Below are positions 23,183 through 35,055 of a stretch of 64,000 nucleotides of DNA, one piece after another (the stretch's first letter is position 1; each line of letters opens with the position of its first letter). The notes under the pieces were generated by a model. That model ran no database searches and was not told the DNA's origin. It saw only the letters and a program-made list of their open reading frames with translations. A program made the position numbers and the translations under genes. Source of the stretch: Pomacea canaliculata (taxonomy: Eukaryota > Mollusca > Gastropoda > Architaenioglossa > Ampullariidae); assembly GCF_003073045.1 (NCBI RefSeq), contig NC_037601.1, positions 10,279,807-10,343,806 of the forward strand, written 5' to 3'.

Positions 23183-26040
23183 AGCGGTTGGCAGTGCAAA
23201 CTTGCTGACCAGACAGACCGTTCAGTGTTTCTTTTTGAGGCTGCGAGTCAAGTAGTTCTTGGACACTTCTGCGTCTTGATGCTCAGAATAGCTCTTCAGT
23301 AGTTTTCAGACACTTGTGTTTATTCTCCTCTTTATTTTGTCATGTATGAAGATTCTGTTATATATCATCTGTAAGCACTATCTGCCAGTTTGTCTAAACT
23401 GATTTTTCCTTCATCAGCAAACGACTGCTGAATCCAGATATTTTAGTATACTTTTGTATAAAGTTGGTTGTTATTGTTATTGTATTATTATTAGTAGTAG
23501 TATTGGGTTTTTTAATACATTTTCTTTGTAGGAACTGATGTGGAGTTATCTGTGTAATTTTTGTTAATTTTTGGTGTGTATGCACACTTAAGTAGACAAC
23601 TACAATAACAGTATAGTCAGGTTAGAAAAATTTAAAAAAACTGTTGAAAAGATAGGTCAAAATTAAAAATTCACAAAAGTTAGAAGCTAGAGCTGGATGC
23701 ATCAAAGAAACTTGAGCACAAACTTGATAATCTAGTGTTGCCCAAAGTCAGTGTTCTCCACTTTGACCAGCAGTTTGAAACGAAACAGCAACACTTAAAC
23801 AGAGTTCAATGAACAAAATAGTCTGTCTCCCACCATGCTGTATAAGATTTTTATCCAGGTTTTCAGGCCTGAGCTTTGAAAGGAGCTTACTGTAGCAAGC
23901 AAGTGATATTTTTTTCCAGTGATGTTCTTTCATGAACTTGGAATTGGCTAAAATGTTCAAGTAATTGTATGCTTGATTTAAAGTGAATTCAGTGTCATGT
24001 GCATTCAGTGTTTTTTGGTTTAGGTTTTAATTAAAGAGAGTCTGATTAGTACTTTGTAAATATGGCATTGTATGTCCAGACAAAGTGGATCTTCAGAAAA
24101 AAATTCTAATGCCAGTTTTTCTTATTCATTATTTCTGTAAATCAGGTTTGTTTTGAAATAATAGTTATATTATTGTTATGAGTATTGATTTTATAATTGT
24201 ATGAACTAAGCTTTTTACCTGATCTTGTTCTTAATAAGATTGTGGTGACTTAAGGCAGTAGTTGTGTTGGTACATTTGTTATCCGGCTATTTTCACTAAT
24301 TGCTTTCCGCAGGAATTGCAGTGTCTGAGCTGACTTGTCACCACCCTATAGCTTCCATGTGATTAGGGTGTCAAGTGCAGTTTTGTTTTGACTTTCCTTG
24401 GCAAGTCCTGGGGTAGAGTTTAGGGGATGGAAGTGGGCTTGGGTTTAGGTTAAGACAATCTATTGTTTGGCCCCTCCTGCATACTACCAGCTGAGGGAGC
24501 ATTTACTACTTCCAGCAATAGTTGGGTTATCCAGTGTCCCTTGTGTTCCTTAGTAAACAAAACTAGCCTGCATGTTTCTCAAGTGGATCTTGTCCCTTCA
24601 GCCCCCACGTCTCACCTGAAGACTAGTGTGAACGCACATAGTGTTGGAAGCACTTTTTATTTCTTTGTGGGACCGAAAAGATTTGTGGAAATGCTCAAGT
24701 TATGCTCAGATACTATTCAGTTGAGAGCTATGCTCACAATGTTTCTTTAAAACAACCCCTAATGCTTTTGTTCATGTCACAGCAAAATGGTATGTTTTAA
24801 TAAGATTCAACAATGTTCACATGCAGTTGAATGTCATGTAAACGAATGGTATTCACATGACAGGCTAAACAGGCCTTGTCAGGGTAGAGGGATGGATACC
24901 GTTTGCCACTATAGTCGGATTGGATTCTAAATATTGATGTGATGTCATATTAGGAACATCCTTGCCATTATGTGTGATGTAGTTCATATATATTGCTATA
25001 CCTAATAAAGAGACAATGTTTGTGATGCTTTACTCAGTCATGAAAAGTGGATTGCTTGCGTACTTTCATTGCAGCTACAATTGGTCAGTGTTACCTGACT
25101 TTCTGATATAACTGCTTCAAATTTCTCAAGTTTGCTTCGGCGTGTTTTGTTCAAAATTTAATCTTGATCAACACTCTTACCAATGCTGTCCTGTGTGGAT
25201 GCAAAATGCCAATCACTGAGAATATATTTGAACACCACATCCATTTCCTCATGATTGCACTTGAGGTGTCCTGGAACCTTAGCCAGTTCAGGAAGACCAG
25301 GTTTGGGAATACCCCAGAATTCAGAGACCCCCTCATCAGTTACTATCATTAAAATACTTGCTCAGTTATAGAAGACCAAGCAAAGGATTTAAACTCAATA
25401 ACCAGCACTAACTGTTATTAACACTAATATTTAAGTAAATCAAAAGGAGAGGGTTTTTTGACAATGATGTAAAAATATATATGTATAGCATATTTTGGCT
25501 GAATTGTAATATAAGCAAAGTTATGCAGTACCAATATTGTCATTTTACCTGCTAAGGCCTTCGTAATGCTATATGTATGAGCTTTTCTCACAAACTTCAT
25601 TATCGATTTGAGACGCTTGCTTGTCACACACCTTGACACTGATGTTCCTGCTTTGTCCAGTGCTGGTTACCAATAAACAGAAAAGCATAGAAACATAAAT
25701 TTTAAAAATACCATACCAAACAAAGTCCTGCGTCCTAAAACTTTTCGAGTATAGAAGAGGGGGACAGGCAGAAGAGTGAGGTGTGAAAAGATATTAAACT
25801 TAGTGTATGAAGCTATCTCCTAAGGTCCAACCGTACAAGCTTTCTTTGGTCCACGGACTCCGAGCAAAAGGGAGGGGAAAATTAAGTGTCAAACACTCGG
25901 CGACTCGACTGCTGACTAATTAAATAACTCATAAAGATTACTTACAAACCCCGACAATCTAGTTCCCATGAAATCCCATCCCCTCGTGGCCTCGAGTGTT
26001 CCAGAAAATATCACCCCCCCTCCCCACCTTTCCCCTCTTG
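23183..26040 (+). other. PEPCK 3' flank, no second gene seen
   Basis: An AT-rich 3' UTR probably extends from the stop at 23182. A canonical AATAAA occurs at about 25005 (in CCTAATAAAGAG), so the UTR could be long. Open frames at 24463-24750, 25151-25352 (both strands) and 25424-25639 have no recognisable domain and no supporting splice pattern. Nothing else is identified. Confidence 0.4.
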
Positions 26041-26045
26041 TCAGG

Positions 26046-26350
26046 CGGGGGCGCCAGCGGTAGTGTAGTGGTGAAAAAACTCACTTGTCACCACTGCAGT
26101 GAGCGGCTCAGGGTTCAGATCTCGTCTCGGGACACTCGCTTGTTTTTGGCGGGGGGCTAGGCATCGCGAGAGAGGATACTCGGCAGTGAGTGGCTGGGGT
26201 TAAAGCTGCTAATTGCTCCGGCCCTACAGGAGCATCGCGGAGAAAGGTTTGCCTTCGGCGGATGAGAGAGAGCACACAGACATGTGACAGTAGACGACAG
26301 CCTGACTTTTAGCGCCGCTGACGATGCGACGCAGCCGTGGCCATTGTACA
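26046..26350 (+). mobile_element. tRNA-Asp-like SINE
   Basis: The head at about 26050-26135 has an A box (TAGTGTAGTGG), an anticodon-loop-like CTTGTCACC and a B box (GGGTTCAGATCTCG), spaced as in tRNA-Asp. The stems do not close well, so it is a tRNA-derived retroposon rather than a gene. A GC-rich body follows to about 26350. The 3' boundary is unclear. Confidence 0.55.
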
Positions 26351-27042
26351 AGCCTGTGTATTAAAGGGTCGCACACCTGCTGACTGCTCCTGCCTTTGTT
26401 CGAGTGTTGGAAGTTTGTTGTCGTCACACCACAACCCCTACAACTCGGCTGCATCTGAAAGACTTGATCCCCAGTGCCAAAGTATTGCATAGACTGGGCT
26501 GCCCAGAGGTGGATAGTGTCAGGTCACCACATGTAACGCTGCTTTGTCACCGGAAATGGTACAAAAGAAGTAGCCACAGCTCTTAGCTTCCGGTTCCAGA
26601 TCAGCGGCCTGATTACAGTCAAGTAGCCGTGTCTGTATCTGACTGGCAGTTTTGTGAGATGTAAGAAGGAACCAGACTTATCTGCAGGTTCTCAGAGTTC
26701 TTTTCTCTCTGACCTAGGATACTTTAAGCTTTGGGGGACTCTTTCAAGAGGTTTGCCTTGGTCTTCTTGACGGTCGACATCTTGCGTGTAACACTTCTTT
26801 TTCTTTAGCCTTCTATAGACCTAACCAATGAACCTCCCGTTGACTGCAAAACAAAATGCTTGTCCCTGACCCTTCGTGTAGACGCAACTGTTTTCGCATC
26901 TCGTCTTGGTCAGTAGGCTTGCCAGACTGGTGTTTGTTCTCGTGGCCACACGACCTAATGTCTAGCATTTAGCTAATGAAGCGCAAATTAAAACACATTG
27001 CTTACAAGAAAGTCGAGTGAAGCGAATGTCAAGCATCTAGCC

Positions 27043-27050
27043 TATAAATA
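27043..27050 (+). promoter_or_regulatory. TATA box of the coiled-coil gene
   Basis: TATAAATA lies 378 bp upstream of the coding start at 27421. Initiation would fall near 27070-27080. Confidence 0.45.
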
Positions 27051-27069
27051 GAAATGATTTCAGTCATAA

Positions 27070-27396
27070 ATGAATCTTAACGAGAGGGCAGCAACACTTG
27101 CCATGGCTCTTGACTATAAGCCAATCGGACCTTTTCCTGCTTTCTCTGTGACCCTTGACCTGGCCGTCGATCTGGCCATTCAGCTGGCAAGTAGAAAAAC
27201 TCCGAGCCCTGACCAACTTCACTTACCTCCCCCTAACCCCACTTCCCCTGCCAACCCTCCGCAGTGGCGGCATGAAAGAGTCAAGGCGTGTGTGTTGCGT
27301 AGACAGCGGGTACTGGCAGGGGCGTGGGGGTGGTGGTTGTGGTGGGGAAGAGCAGGGAGGGAGATCAGCGGCAAAAGGATAGAGTCTGACCGTTAG
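27070..27396 (+). other. 108-codon upstream open reading frame
   Basis: If transcription starts just downstream of the TATA box, this ATG is near the cap and its frame ends 24 nt before the main start codon. The encoded Pro/Trp/Arg-rich sequence resembles nothing I know. It could be a translation-damping uORF or chance, since the region is GC-rich. Confidence 0.3.
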
Positions 27397-27420
27397 TCGG
27401 CACGTCACGTCACGCACACA

Positions 27421-30400
27421 ATGGCCGTGACGTCGCTGAGAGTGGCCGGTGCTCTACTGCTGGCCCTCATCGCCAATGCTGCGCTTCTGTCCGTTCTGCT
27501 GGTGCAGAACGCTAGTCGCCACTCTGCACACCACAGCGACAACATCAACGACAACGCCTTGGAACTCATCTACCACAAGGAGGGCGACGTCGGCTCTTAT
27601 TCAAACTTGGTGTCAGGTGGCGGCAAGGCCGGGCAAAGCACTACGGGGCGTGTCATGGGGGCAGCGCGTGACGTGCAGACACAGAAAGTCCTGTTGTCTG
27701 GAGCAACGAGAGCCGACAGCAATGGAGGTGTCAGAAGTGTCAAAGACATGAGCGCCGATAACATTGGAAGTGGTGGAGTGAAGAAGGTCGTCCATGTCCT
27801 TTCACGTTCACAGAGAAGCACAATTTTGAAAGTCGCCGACACGGGCCGTTACCTTAATGACGTCATTGCGTCTCTGACATCTGCTGAGCTTCAAAGTCTG
27901 GAACCAGGCGTTGCAAAGGTGAGCTGTGTGGTGTGACAGATGGGAAGATGCGTGAATCTGACGAGGCTTCACTGCGTGTGACTAGGGAGGTGACGTCGTG
28001 TGCGAACAATCTCCGTGAGTGTTAGTAATATGTAATCTGTCAATATGAACTGCAAAATAGTGTGTGTGTGTGTGAGAGAGAGAGAGAGGTAGAGAATAAT
28101 TACCTGTGTGATTTTGACAAAATGAGCTGTACCACGAACTAATATCCCTGGACTGCTAGCAGACGATTTTTTTCCAGTTAACTGCTAAAACGAGGCATTA
28201 GACGACATCTATCTAATCATCTTCGTGCATCAGGTTGCACATAAGGCACATGTCGATCGGCTGAAACCCGCTCTAGGTGACCCCATGTCCAGCCCTTTCC
28301 TTTCCTCTCCCTTTCCACTGTTCTTCTCCAAGTTTCCTTTGGGCGGCCTCGTTTTCTTCGGCCGTCTGGAGTCCATCATAGGTCGATTCTGGAGAGGTCT
28401 GCTGTCTGCTGGCGGAGCACATGTCCAATCCATCGCCAACGCCTTCGTTGAACCTGCGTGGTGATGGACTCGGTTTCAATTCTTCGGTAGAGTTCTTTGT
28501 TGGTGATGGTATTTGGCCAAAAGATGTTAAGTATGCGCCTGAGGCATCTGTTTTGGAAGATGTCAAGGTTGTTACTGATGGTTTTGGTCATCTTCCATGA
28601 TTCTGATCCGTAAAGAAGGGTGCTGATCACGTTTGACTTTAAGATTCTCAGCTTGATCTTCTGGCTGATGTTTTTTGCCTTCCATGTGCTCCTGAGTGAG
28701 GCGAAGAAACCCAAAATTAATTAACCAAAGTACGCGATTCACACCTGCGATCAACGAGCGCCGCTAGCAGTGTCCTACGTCACGGTGGTACACCATTCAC
28801 AACGTTGTGAGCCGTCAACGCCAATCACAACGACAGTTCGGGTTATGCGGACGTTGAAAGTCCGGACTTTCTTGTACTAAAATCGCAGTTTTCAGAACCA
28901 CATGAATGCAGACTGTCAGCGTCTGAATAACACGAACTGTCGTTCATCCTCTGTCTCTCTCTCTGACTAGTGTTGACTGCTGCCAATGCTGTGAATGGCG
29001 CACTGTTACGGCGCTCGTTAATCACAGCGGATAATAAGTATGGATGGGTTTTGGAGGCTGAAATTTACAGGTTAGGCTTGTATCGCCTATATCTATTGAT
29101 GTCTGAAAAAAACTGCAAACTATTCAGGTTGGTCTTTAAAACTTTTGTTGAAACATCAGTCATGCTATTGTGTGCTAAGTATTGGGTACTGGCTGGCGAT
29201 GAACAGTTGGTGTGCACTGCACTGCACTATGTTAATGAATTATCAGCTCTTAGTACCTAGTGACTGGTGATGACCATCACATTGCTTTACGGTGTAATAA
29301 TGTTTGCAACTGGCTTGTGGTCAGTGCAGCTTGCGTGATTCTTGCTCAACATTTACTGATGACGAAGTAAGGGTTAACCTTGATCCTGTGTGTTTCCTGC
29401 TAAATACTTAATTCCTTATGACACGTTTAGGTTAGGATTAGCCCTGATGTTGTGTGTTTCTCGCTAGATATATTTGTGATCACATGGTACAGACGCTGGT
29501 ACCGGCGCTGGTGGGGCTGGAGAGTATGGTGCTACGCGAGCTGGAGCGATTGCACGCCGTCAGCCTCAACCAGGAGCTGCGCATAGAGCAGCTAGAGACT
29601 AGGCAGCTGGACCAGCAGGACCTTCTGGACAGCCTCAGCCTCGCGCGGTAAACAATCTGTCTGCCTATACCTGTTTTTTGTATGCTGTTTATTAAGCTGG
29701 CTGGTTGTCTGTCTGAATGGCTGTATGCCCTAAAGTCAGTCTGTGCAAGTGGTCCTCTGGTTGACCGTTTCCTGCCTTTCTGGCTATCTGTCTGTTAGTG
29801 TGCCCCTCTTACTGACTCTTCCTGTTGTAGTCTGATGTATTAGTTACACTGACAAAATCTTTTCAAAGAAAATTAAGTTGTTCTAGTCTGTTTACGGGAG
29901 AAAACTCGTAACTTTAGAGGAAGTTGTCATCCTGTTTCTTTTCTTTCGTTTTCTTCTTTTCCTCCTCCTGAAAGTACCATGTTATTTTTATGCATTTGTG
30001 TTTTTGTTTCGGTCCGCATCTAAGCAGGAAAGAGCCAGTGGAGAACCAGAAGCAGGAGCCGTTGGAACATGACGTCACCGCTGGATTATCAGGCAATATG
30101 TCTGTGCAGAAAGTGGCATCAGAGCGAGGCTCAGAGCTGTACTCTGCGGTACAAGAAGAAACTTGGTCTGGAAGTGGTGAAGGCGTCACTTTAAGCCCAC
30201 CAGCAATGACAACTCTTGCAACAGCGACAACAACAAACGGTGACAACGCGATCATCAACCACATTTATGAAATCTACAGCTCCCTTACTTCTCTGGAGCA
30301 CAAGGTGAGGGTTAGCTGAATAGTGGGGACCAGGGCCGTGCTTAGGGGCAGGCAGACGAGGCATCTGCCTAGGGCCCCGCACATTTCATTAAATAACAAC

Positions 30401-33400
30401 CGTGGCGATCGTGGTGTCAAGGGCCCCGCACATACCCTATGCCTCGGGCCCCGCGGGGGGTAAGAACGGGCCTGGTGGGGACAATAGGGAGTAGAGATTC
30501 ACAACTCACAACAGCCGTTAATCCTAACAGATATGAGCAGTTCCTATAGATGACTAATCAGTATCACAGACATCACAATATCAAAATGCCAGTATACCCA
30601 TCTTATCAAATTATCAATAATACTGAAAGGCTCACAGTACAACAGTACCACAAGTTTTGACATAAAAGATTGTACAAAGTCGTATAGCAAGTGTTCCCCG
30701 GTGGTTGAGTATTCTAGAACGTTCCCTGCAAATGAGTGCTCAATGGTAGTGGGGATTGAAATCCACGCATGCCTTATAAGGGTAAAACTAGTTCTATGTA
30801 GATTATATTTTCTTTAAATAACTGTGTACCCTGGTGGCTGAGCTAGGTTCCCTCTGCAAACTTGCATTATGCCATAGGTAAATTGCCTGCTGCTTTGTAG
30901 GTAATCCCGGGGTGAGGGAGTCTACAAATGAATGGCAAAGCTCGGCCCAGTCATTTAACGACTATTGGCAGAAATAGTGAAGCGAACTTGATCGACGAGG
31001 AAACCAACGACAGGGGCCTAAGATTCGGTGATTCGGATAGCCGAGTGGTTAGATTGCTGGCGTCCGAACTAAGAGTAGGCTGATTCAATACCCGATTAGG
31101 GCAGCAAACTTCCCCAGTCATCCCAGCTGACGGAAATGGTACCTGACTCCAGAGGGTTGGGGAAGGTAAGGCAGCGGGGATAGGAGACGGGCACCGCCCT
31201 CACGTAAAGCTGGCCCCGAGAAAAGTGAGGTCTCTAACACCTTACTCCCCTCCAACTCCCACAAGAAATCGAGAACGGCGATTCGGCTGGTAGTCAGCTG
31301 GTACCGTACCAGTCTAGGAATAACTGTTGTTGGTTTTTTTTTTTTTTTTTTTTTTTTTGGCAGTGTCCACGAATTTAAAGATGTGATTAAGACTCAAAGG
31401 TTCCTGTAGTTAGCAACAAAGTATGATCTGGGATACATAGTGAGTCGGATAATTTATTCAAGTGTACAGGGTCAGATTCTGAGGGCCAAGCTCGTTACTG
31501 AGTATGATTACACCGTGAGAAGTGAGCCATGCGGGATAGAGTGTGGGTGGAGGCATAGATGTATAAACAAGTGTGAGCCAGAGTACAGCATTGGTTTTTA
31601 TGTACAGTTAGTCCCTTGACCGGCACCTGTGGCTGTGGCTGACTCGCCTGCCACTCTTGCCTATTGTGGGCGATAACAGGTCCTGTACATGACGACCAGT
31701 CCAGTCTTTGACCTTTGTAAGTCATTTCTCCCTCTGGCCACCACAGCGTCCACTACCCTCAATGGTCCCTCGAAGGACAGTCAGTCTTCGACAGGGTGTT
31801 GTGCAGGATCACATGACCAAAGAAGACCAGCTTATGTCACTTGACTCTTGACAATAGTTGTACAAAGTGGTTGGTTCTGTTCTCTGTATATATAAGATCG
31901 GGAGCAGCCTCCCCAGGCACTTGTTCTCCTGGATTATCCTTCGCATTTTGCAAGCACCTTTCATATCAGTAAAGCAGGAGCTGTACTACAAGGGACTTGT
32001 ACATACTGTACTTTGTAGTAAACAGGTTGTTATGGCTCTACCATATCCTATCCAGCCTAGTCATTGTCGCTTTTGCGATCTTGATATGGATGGTGCCTTT
32101 GTTCCAGGTGCTTAAAGCTGCTTACCTCTTCGAGCCGTACCCCGTTCATGCAGATTTCTGCTTTGCCGTTGTCAATGACCACGACTTGACTCCTATAGCC
32201 GGACTGAACAGATTCAACAGAAAACATTTCAGGCCGCGACTCCATTTACTTGTAGCCGGACCGATTCCTTTTCTCACTCGCATTAAGGCTAACACTGCGG
32301 CTCTAGCGCCAAGTCAGTCCGTTCCTCTTTGGTGTTCCAGGAAAGGGGATGGAAGTTTTCAAGGAGAATTTTCTGACCACATCAAAGAGGGTAGATATAT
32401 AGAGGCTGCACTCTGGTAGCATCACATTTCGAAGGGACGCAACATTTCATAACAAAGAAGGACAAAGAAGGAGTGCAGCCTCTCTATATCTATGCTCTCT
32501 GGTATGACCAGTGACTGCATCCATTCTTTGAGACATTCCTTGGGCTAGAAGACTTTTTGGCACAGAACAGTCAGGGCCTTTGTTATTTCATCCTCACCCT
32601 GCTTGGGCAGCTCAGCTGGTGTGTGTCAACGCCAGACGACTTTCCTTCTTTCACACTTTTCCATTATCTCTTCAAGGCCCTCCTTTGGTCATGATATCTA
32701 GGATGTCATTCGTGACCCAGAGTTATTTCTTATTCATTTGATGCCTTAGAACTTTCTGGGATATTGGCAATAGCACCTCTTTCATGTTTCTAGCAACGGT
32801 GTCTACATCACAGACTAGTACAATGAATTTACCTCCAACTGTGGTCTTAAAGACCACAATCAAATCAAGGCAAACTTGGGTATGTTTGAGTGGTGCTTTG
32901 CTTTCAGCTTTAGCTTTGAGCTCATTGAGATGAGGTCATGGTAACTGGATATGTCCTCACCTTGGCCTTGTTAATGCGGGATTTGAGGCCCCTAGGTAGT
33001 AAGAGGAAGTCAATTTGGTTATGGACCAATCCATCTGGTGAGTATAAAGTGGCTATGATCAATTTCTTGTCAGAATGTAAAGTGTTTGCTGAGATGAGTT
33101 GATGACTCTGCATAGACTCTAGGAATCTGAGGGCATGTGGTTGGTTTTGCCAATGCCAAATTTGCCCACCGTTCCTGCCAGTAGGCCTCTGGGACATCCT
33201 TAGCATTCCAGTCACTGAGTACAAGAATGTCCTTCTTTGGTACTGCCTTTATAACCTTGTCTAGATGTTGTATGATGTACTGCTTATTTTGCTTACCTGT
33301 ATTTGTATAATGTATGTGTACCTTGTTTACCTGTGTATATAGGCTTGCTCATTATGTGCAACATATATTTGATGCACTTGTTTGCATATGTGCATTAGGA

Positions 33401-34907
33401 TAAACATGCTCATTTAATGCAACATGTCTAATGCATGTGCGCTTTGTTTATCTGTATGTGTATGCTTGCAAATTATGTATAACATAAATGAAGCAATTTC
33501 TTTGAATCGTTTAAATGTATGAGGATAGAATTGCTTATTTTGTGCAATGTTTGTGATGTGCACTCACTTTGTTTGCATTACCTGGCTTAGGGTTACTGGA
33601 TGTACATGTTCACCTGGGTTAATGTTACTGAGTATTTACCTGTGTACAGGTGACAGAGCTAGGCAGCAGTCTGACTGCAGCAGTGGGGGAGACATATCGA
33701 CAGCGCTCCAGTCTAGTGCGCATAGAGGACATAGTTGGAGAACTGGGGCGCACACAGCGAAATCTTGTCATGCGCACTACCATGCACACCTTCAAGCTGT
33801 CTGACATGGAGCAGTTCAAAGGTCACTTGTTCTAGTGTTTTTTTTTCCCCCAAAATATTATAAAAATATGGAGTGCTCCAGCTACCTCATGGGTGGGAAC
33901 CAACATTTTTCCTGGGATTGAAGTATGGTAAACTCCAGACATCCCTACCCCTTGTTCAAGATACTCGATGTTCACCAACACTGAGGAACTTTGCGACAAA
34001 GTGAACCTAACTGAATATTATGACAATAAATATTAAGATTTGCATAACAATTTGGACAGTCAAATTCAGCACTATCGCAAGTATCCTGCATAACTGAACA
34101 ATTACAGTTACCCATTAAGCAACTGTCTTTTGTCCTGGATAGCTTTCAGAAAAACAAAAGTAAATCAGAAGCAGGTTGTAAGTACAAAGTGAACTGTGCT
34201 AACAGAAAAGGGATGAGGGCAGCTGGGGAGGACTAGACTGAGGGCCAATGCCAGCCTATAGAGGAGGAAATGGGGTGAACCCCTACTTCCAACAGTCAAG
34301 TGGCTTAAGCTGGTTTAGCTATGTGGCCCAGCATTATACCTTGTCAAAGACTGACATTTAATGTACTGTTACTTACAGCTGAAATCACTAAAGATAAATT
34401 TCAAATATTAAACCTGTGTCTCCTCCCGAGTCATTAACAGTTCTTTAGAATAATGAGCATTTTACATTACTAGCATCTTCACTGACTGGAAATTTTGTTT
34501 CTGTCTTCAAAAATCTTTCATCCATTTATAAAAATAATGCCACAAACACTTTATCATTAACCATACTGTTTGCAGGCCAGACAGAGATACTGCTGCAGAC
34601 AACATCCGGCACACTGTCACGGTTCCAAGGGCGGCTGGAGAGCTTCAAGGACAAAGTTACAGAGCAGCAGGATGAGATGCAGAACATGCGTGCCATCTTT
34701 GGTCGCCTAGAGCAAATGGCCAGTGAGCTTCGTGCCGCTGATACATATAAAGCTCATGACATTCAGGAGCTGAAACAGAGCGTAATGCAGCTAGAGTCAC
34801 GTTTATCACACCTGTATCACTCACTCGACCGCTCTGTGGGAAACCTGCGTTGGGATGTTAAGACGTACCTGGATCATTTGTGTTCTTCCAACAGCCTTCA
34901 GTGTTAA
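27421..34907 (+). CDS. signal-anchored coiled-coil protein, family unknown
   Basis: Five exons: 27421-27918, 29493-29647, 30028-30304, 33650-33821, 34576-34907. They total 1,434 nt (477 aa) and all phases agree. Residues about 7-28 (GALLLALIANAALLSVLLV core) form a signal peptide or type II membrane anchor. A low-complexity Ser/Gly-rich stretch follows. From about residue 135 to the end the protein is dominated by amphipathic heptad-like helix (for example LESMVLRELERLHAVSLNQE, LRIEQLETRQLDQQDLLD, KQSVMQLESRLSHLYHSLD). The C-terminus is CSSNSLQC. I see no globular domain such as C1q or fibrinogen, though coiled-coil secreted mollusc proteins often end in one. Exon 2 is assigned to the acceptor at 29491-29492 because the upstream AG at 29466-29467 breaks the frame. 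An AATAAA follows at 35258. Function unknown; a secreted or membrane-tethered oligomer is my inference. Confidence 0.75.
28205..28714 (-). mobile_element. LINE reverse transcriptase C-terminal fragment
   Basis: The minus strand reads KLRILKSNVISTLLYGSESW, then CLRRILNIFWP, NKELYRR and RRRWRWIGHVLR, the typical post-RT region of RTE/CR1-related LINEs. The 3' end finishes in a short AGATAGAT-type tail. The fragment is 5' truncated. The same 3' end is found at 45.6 kb. Confidence 0.8.
28746..29027. repeat. 282-bp palindromic foldback element
   Basis: Left and right arms are inverted copies over almost their full length. CTGCGATCAACGAGCGCCG at the left pairs with CTGTGATTAACGAGCGCCG read from the right. 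The inner arms share AACGACAGTTCG-GTTAT. The loop is about 20-30 bases. It inserts directly beside the LINE fragment, in intron 1 of the coiled-coil gene. Confidence 0.75.
30331..30474. mobile_element. hAT-type MITE with perfect 8-bp TSD (144 bp)
   Basis: Ends CAGGGCCGTGCTTAG and, in reverse complement, CAGGCCCGTTCTTAC. It is flanked by an exact GTGGGGAC duplication (30323-30330 and 30475-30482). Two internal GGGCCCCGCACAT-like repeats. No coding capacity. Confidence 0.85.
30690..30930 (+). mobile_element. diverged tRNA-derived SINE pieces
   Basis: CCGGTGGTTGAG followed about 60 bp later by GGGATTGAAATCC looks like pol III A and B boxes. A second, weaker copy begins with CCTGGTGGCTGAG near 30829. 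Both are old fragments in intron 3 of the coiled-coil gene. Confidence 0.4.
31030..31360 (+). mobile_element. tRNA-Ser/Leu-derived SINE
   Basis: A box GATAGCCGAGTGG and B-box-like GATTCAATACCCG sit at tRNA spacing. A body with AAAGCTGGCCCCGAG follows, ending close to a long T tract at 31335. Related pieces occur at about 540-665 and 17640-17815, so this is a family in this genome. Confidence 0.6.
31460..33260 (-). mobile_element. LINE fragment: endonuclease plus RT remnants
   Basis: Reading the minus strand from 33240 downward: an endonuclease C-terminal region (LRFLESMQSHQLISANTL, then GLVHNQIDFLLLPR). Next comes a linker at 32.9-32.5 kb, a short RT segment (ICMNGVRLEEVSSFKHL) at 32.24-32.06 kb, and a diverged 3' segment with FGHV-like and KVKDWTG motifs to about 31.46 kb. 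The catalytic RT core is absent and frames are broken. A small hairpin insertion lies at 32392-32492. Confidence 0.75.
32392..32492. repeat. small foldback insertion (22-bp arms)
   Basis: TAGATATATAGAGGCTGCAC at 32392 onward is matched by its reverse complement ending at 32492, with a loop of about 57 bases. It lies inside LINE sequence, so it is a separate insertion or a local inverted duplication. Confidence 0.7.
33270..33590. repeat. degenerate tandem repeat in intron 3 of coiled-coil gene
   Basis: Variants of TTGCTCATTATGTGCAACAT and TTGTTTGCATATGTGCATTA recur about every 70-100 bp. High AT, strongly diverged. Confidence 0.45.
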
Positions 34908-35055
34908 GAGAAAAATAATAAGCAACCATCGCTGTCAAGAGAAAAACAACCATCAGTGTCTAGAAAAAAATGAACACCTTAGGTATAATAAGAAAATAGT
35001 GACCTTTGGTGTTATGAGAAAACCAGCAAACTCTATTGTTAAGAAAAACAAACAT
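34885..35055. repeat. about 26-bp minisatellite across the stop codon
   Basis: About six diverged copies of a unit like CAACCATCAGTGTCTAGAAAAA run from the last codons of the coiled-coil gene into its 3' UTR. The stop at 34905-34907 lies within the first unit, so the C-terminal residues derive from repeat sequence. Confidence 0.55.

Noticed and set aside
26046-26140. Functional tRNA-Asp gene
   Set aside because: A and B boxes are present but the acceptor and anticodon stems do not pair properly; fits a SINE head.
29468-29647. Coiled-coil gene exon 2 starting after the AG at 29466-29467
   Set aside because: The join to exon 1 would hit a stop; the acceptor at 29491-29492 keeps the frame.
31030-31100. 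Functional tRNA-Ser or tRNA-Leu gene
   Set aside because: The B box is degenerate, no closed cloverleaf, and a SINE body follows.
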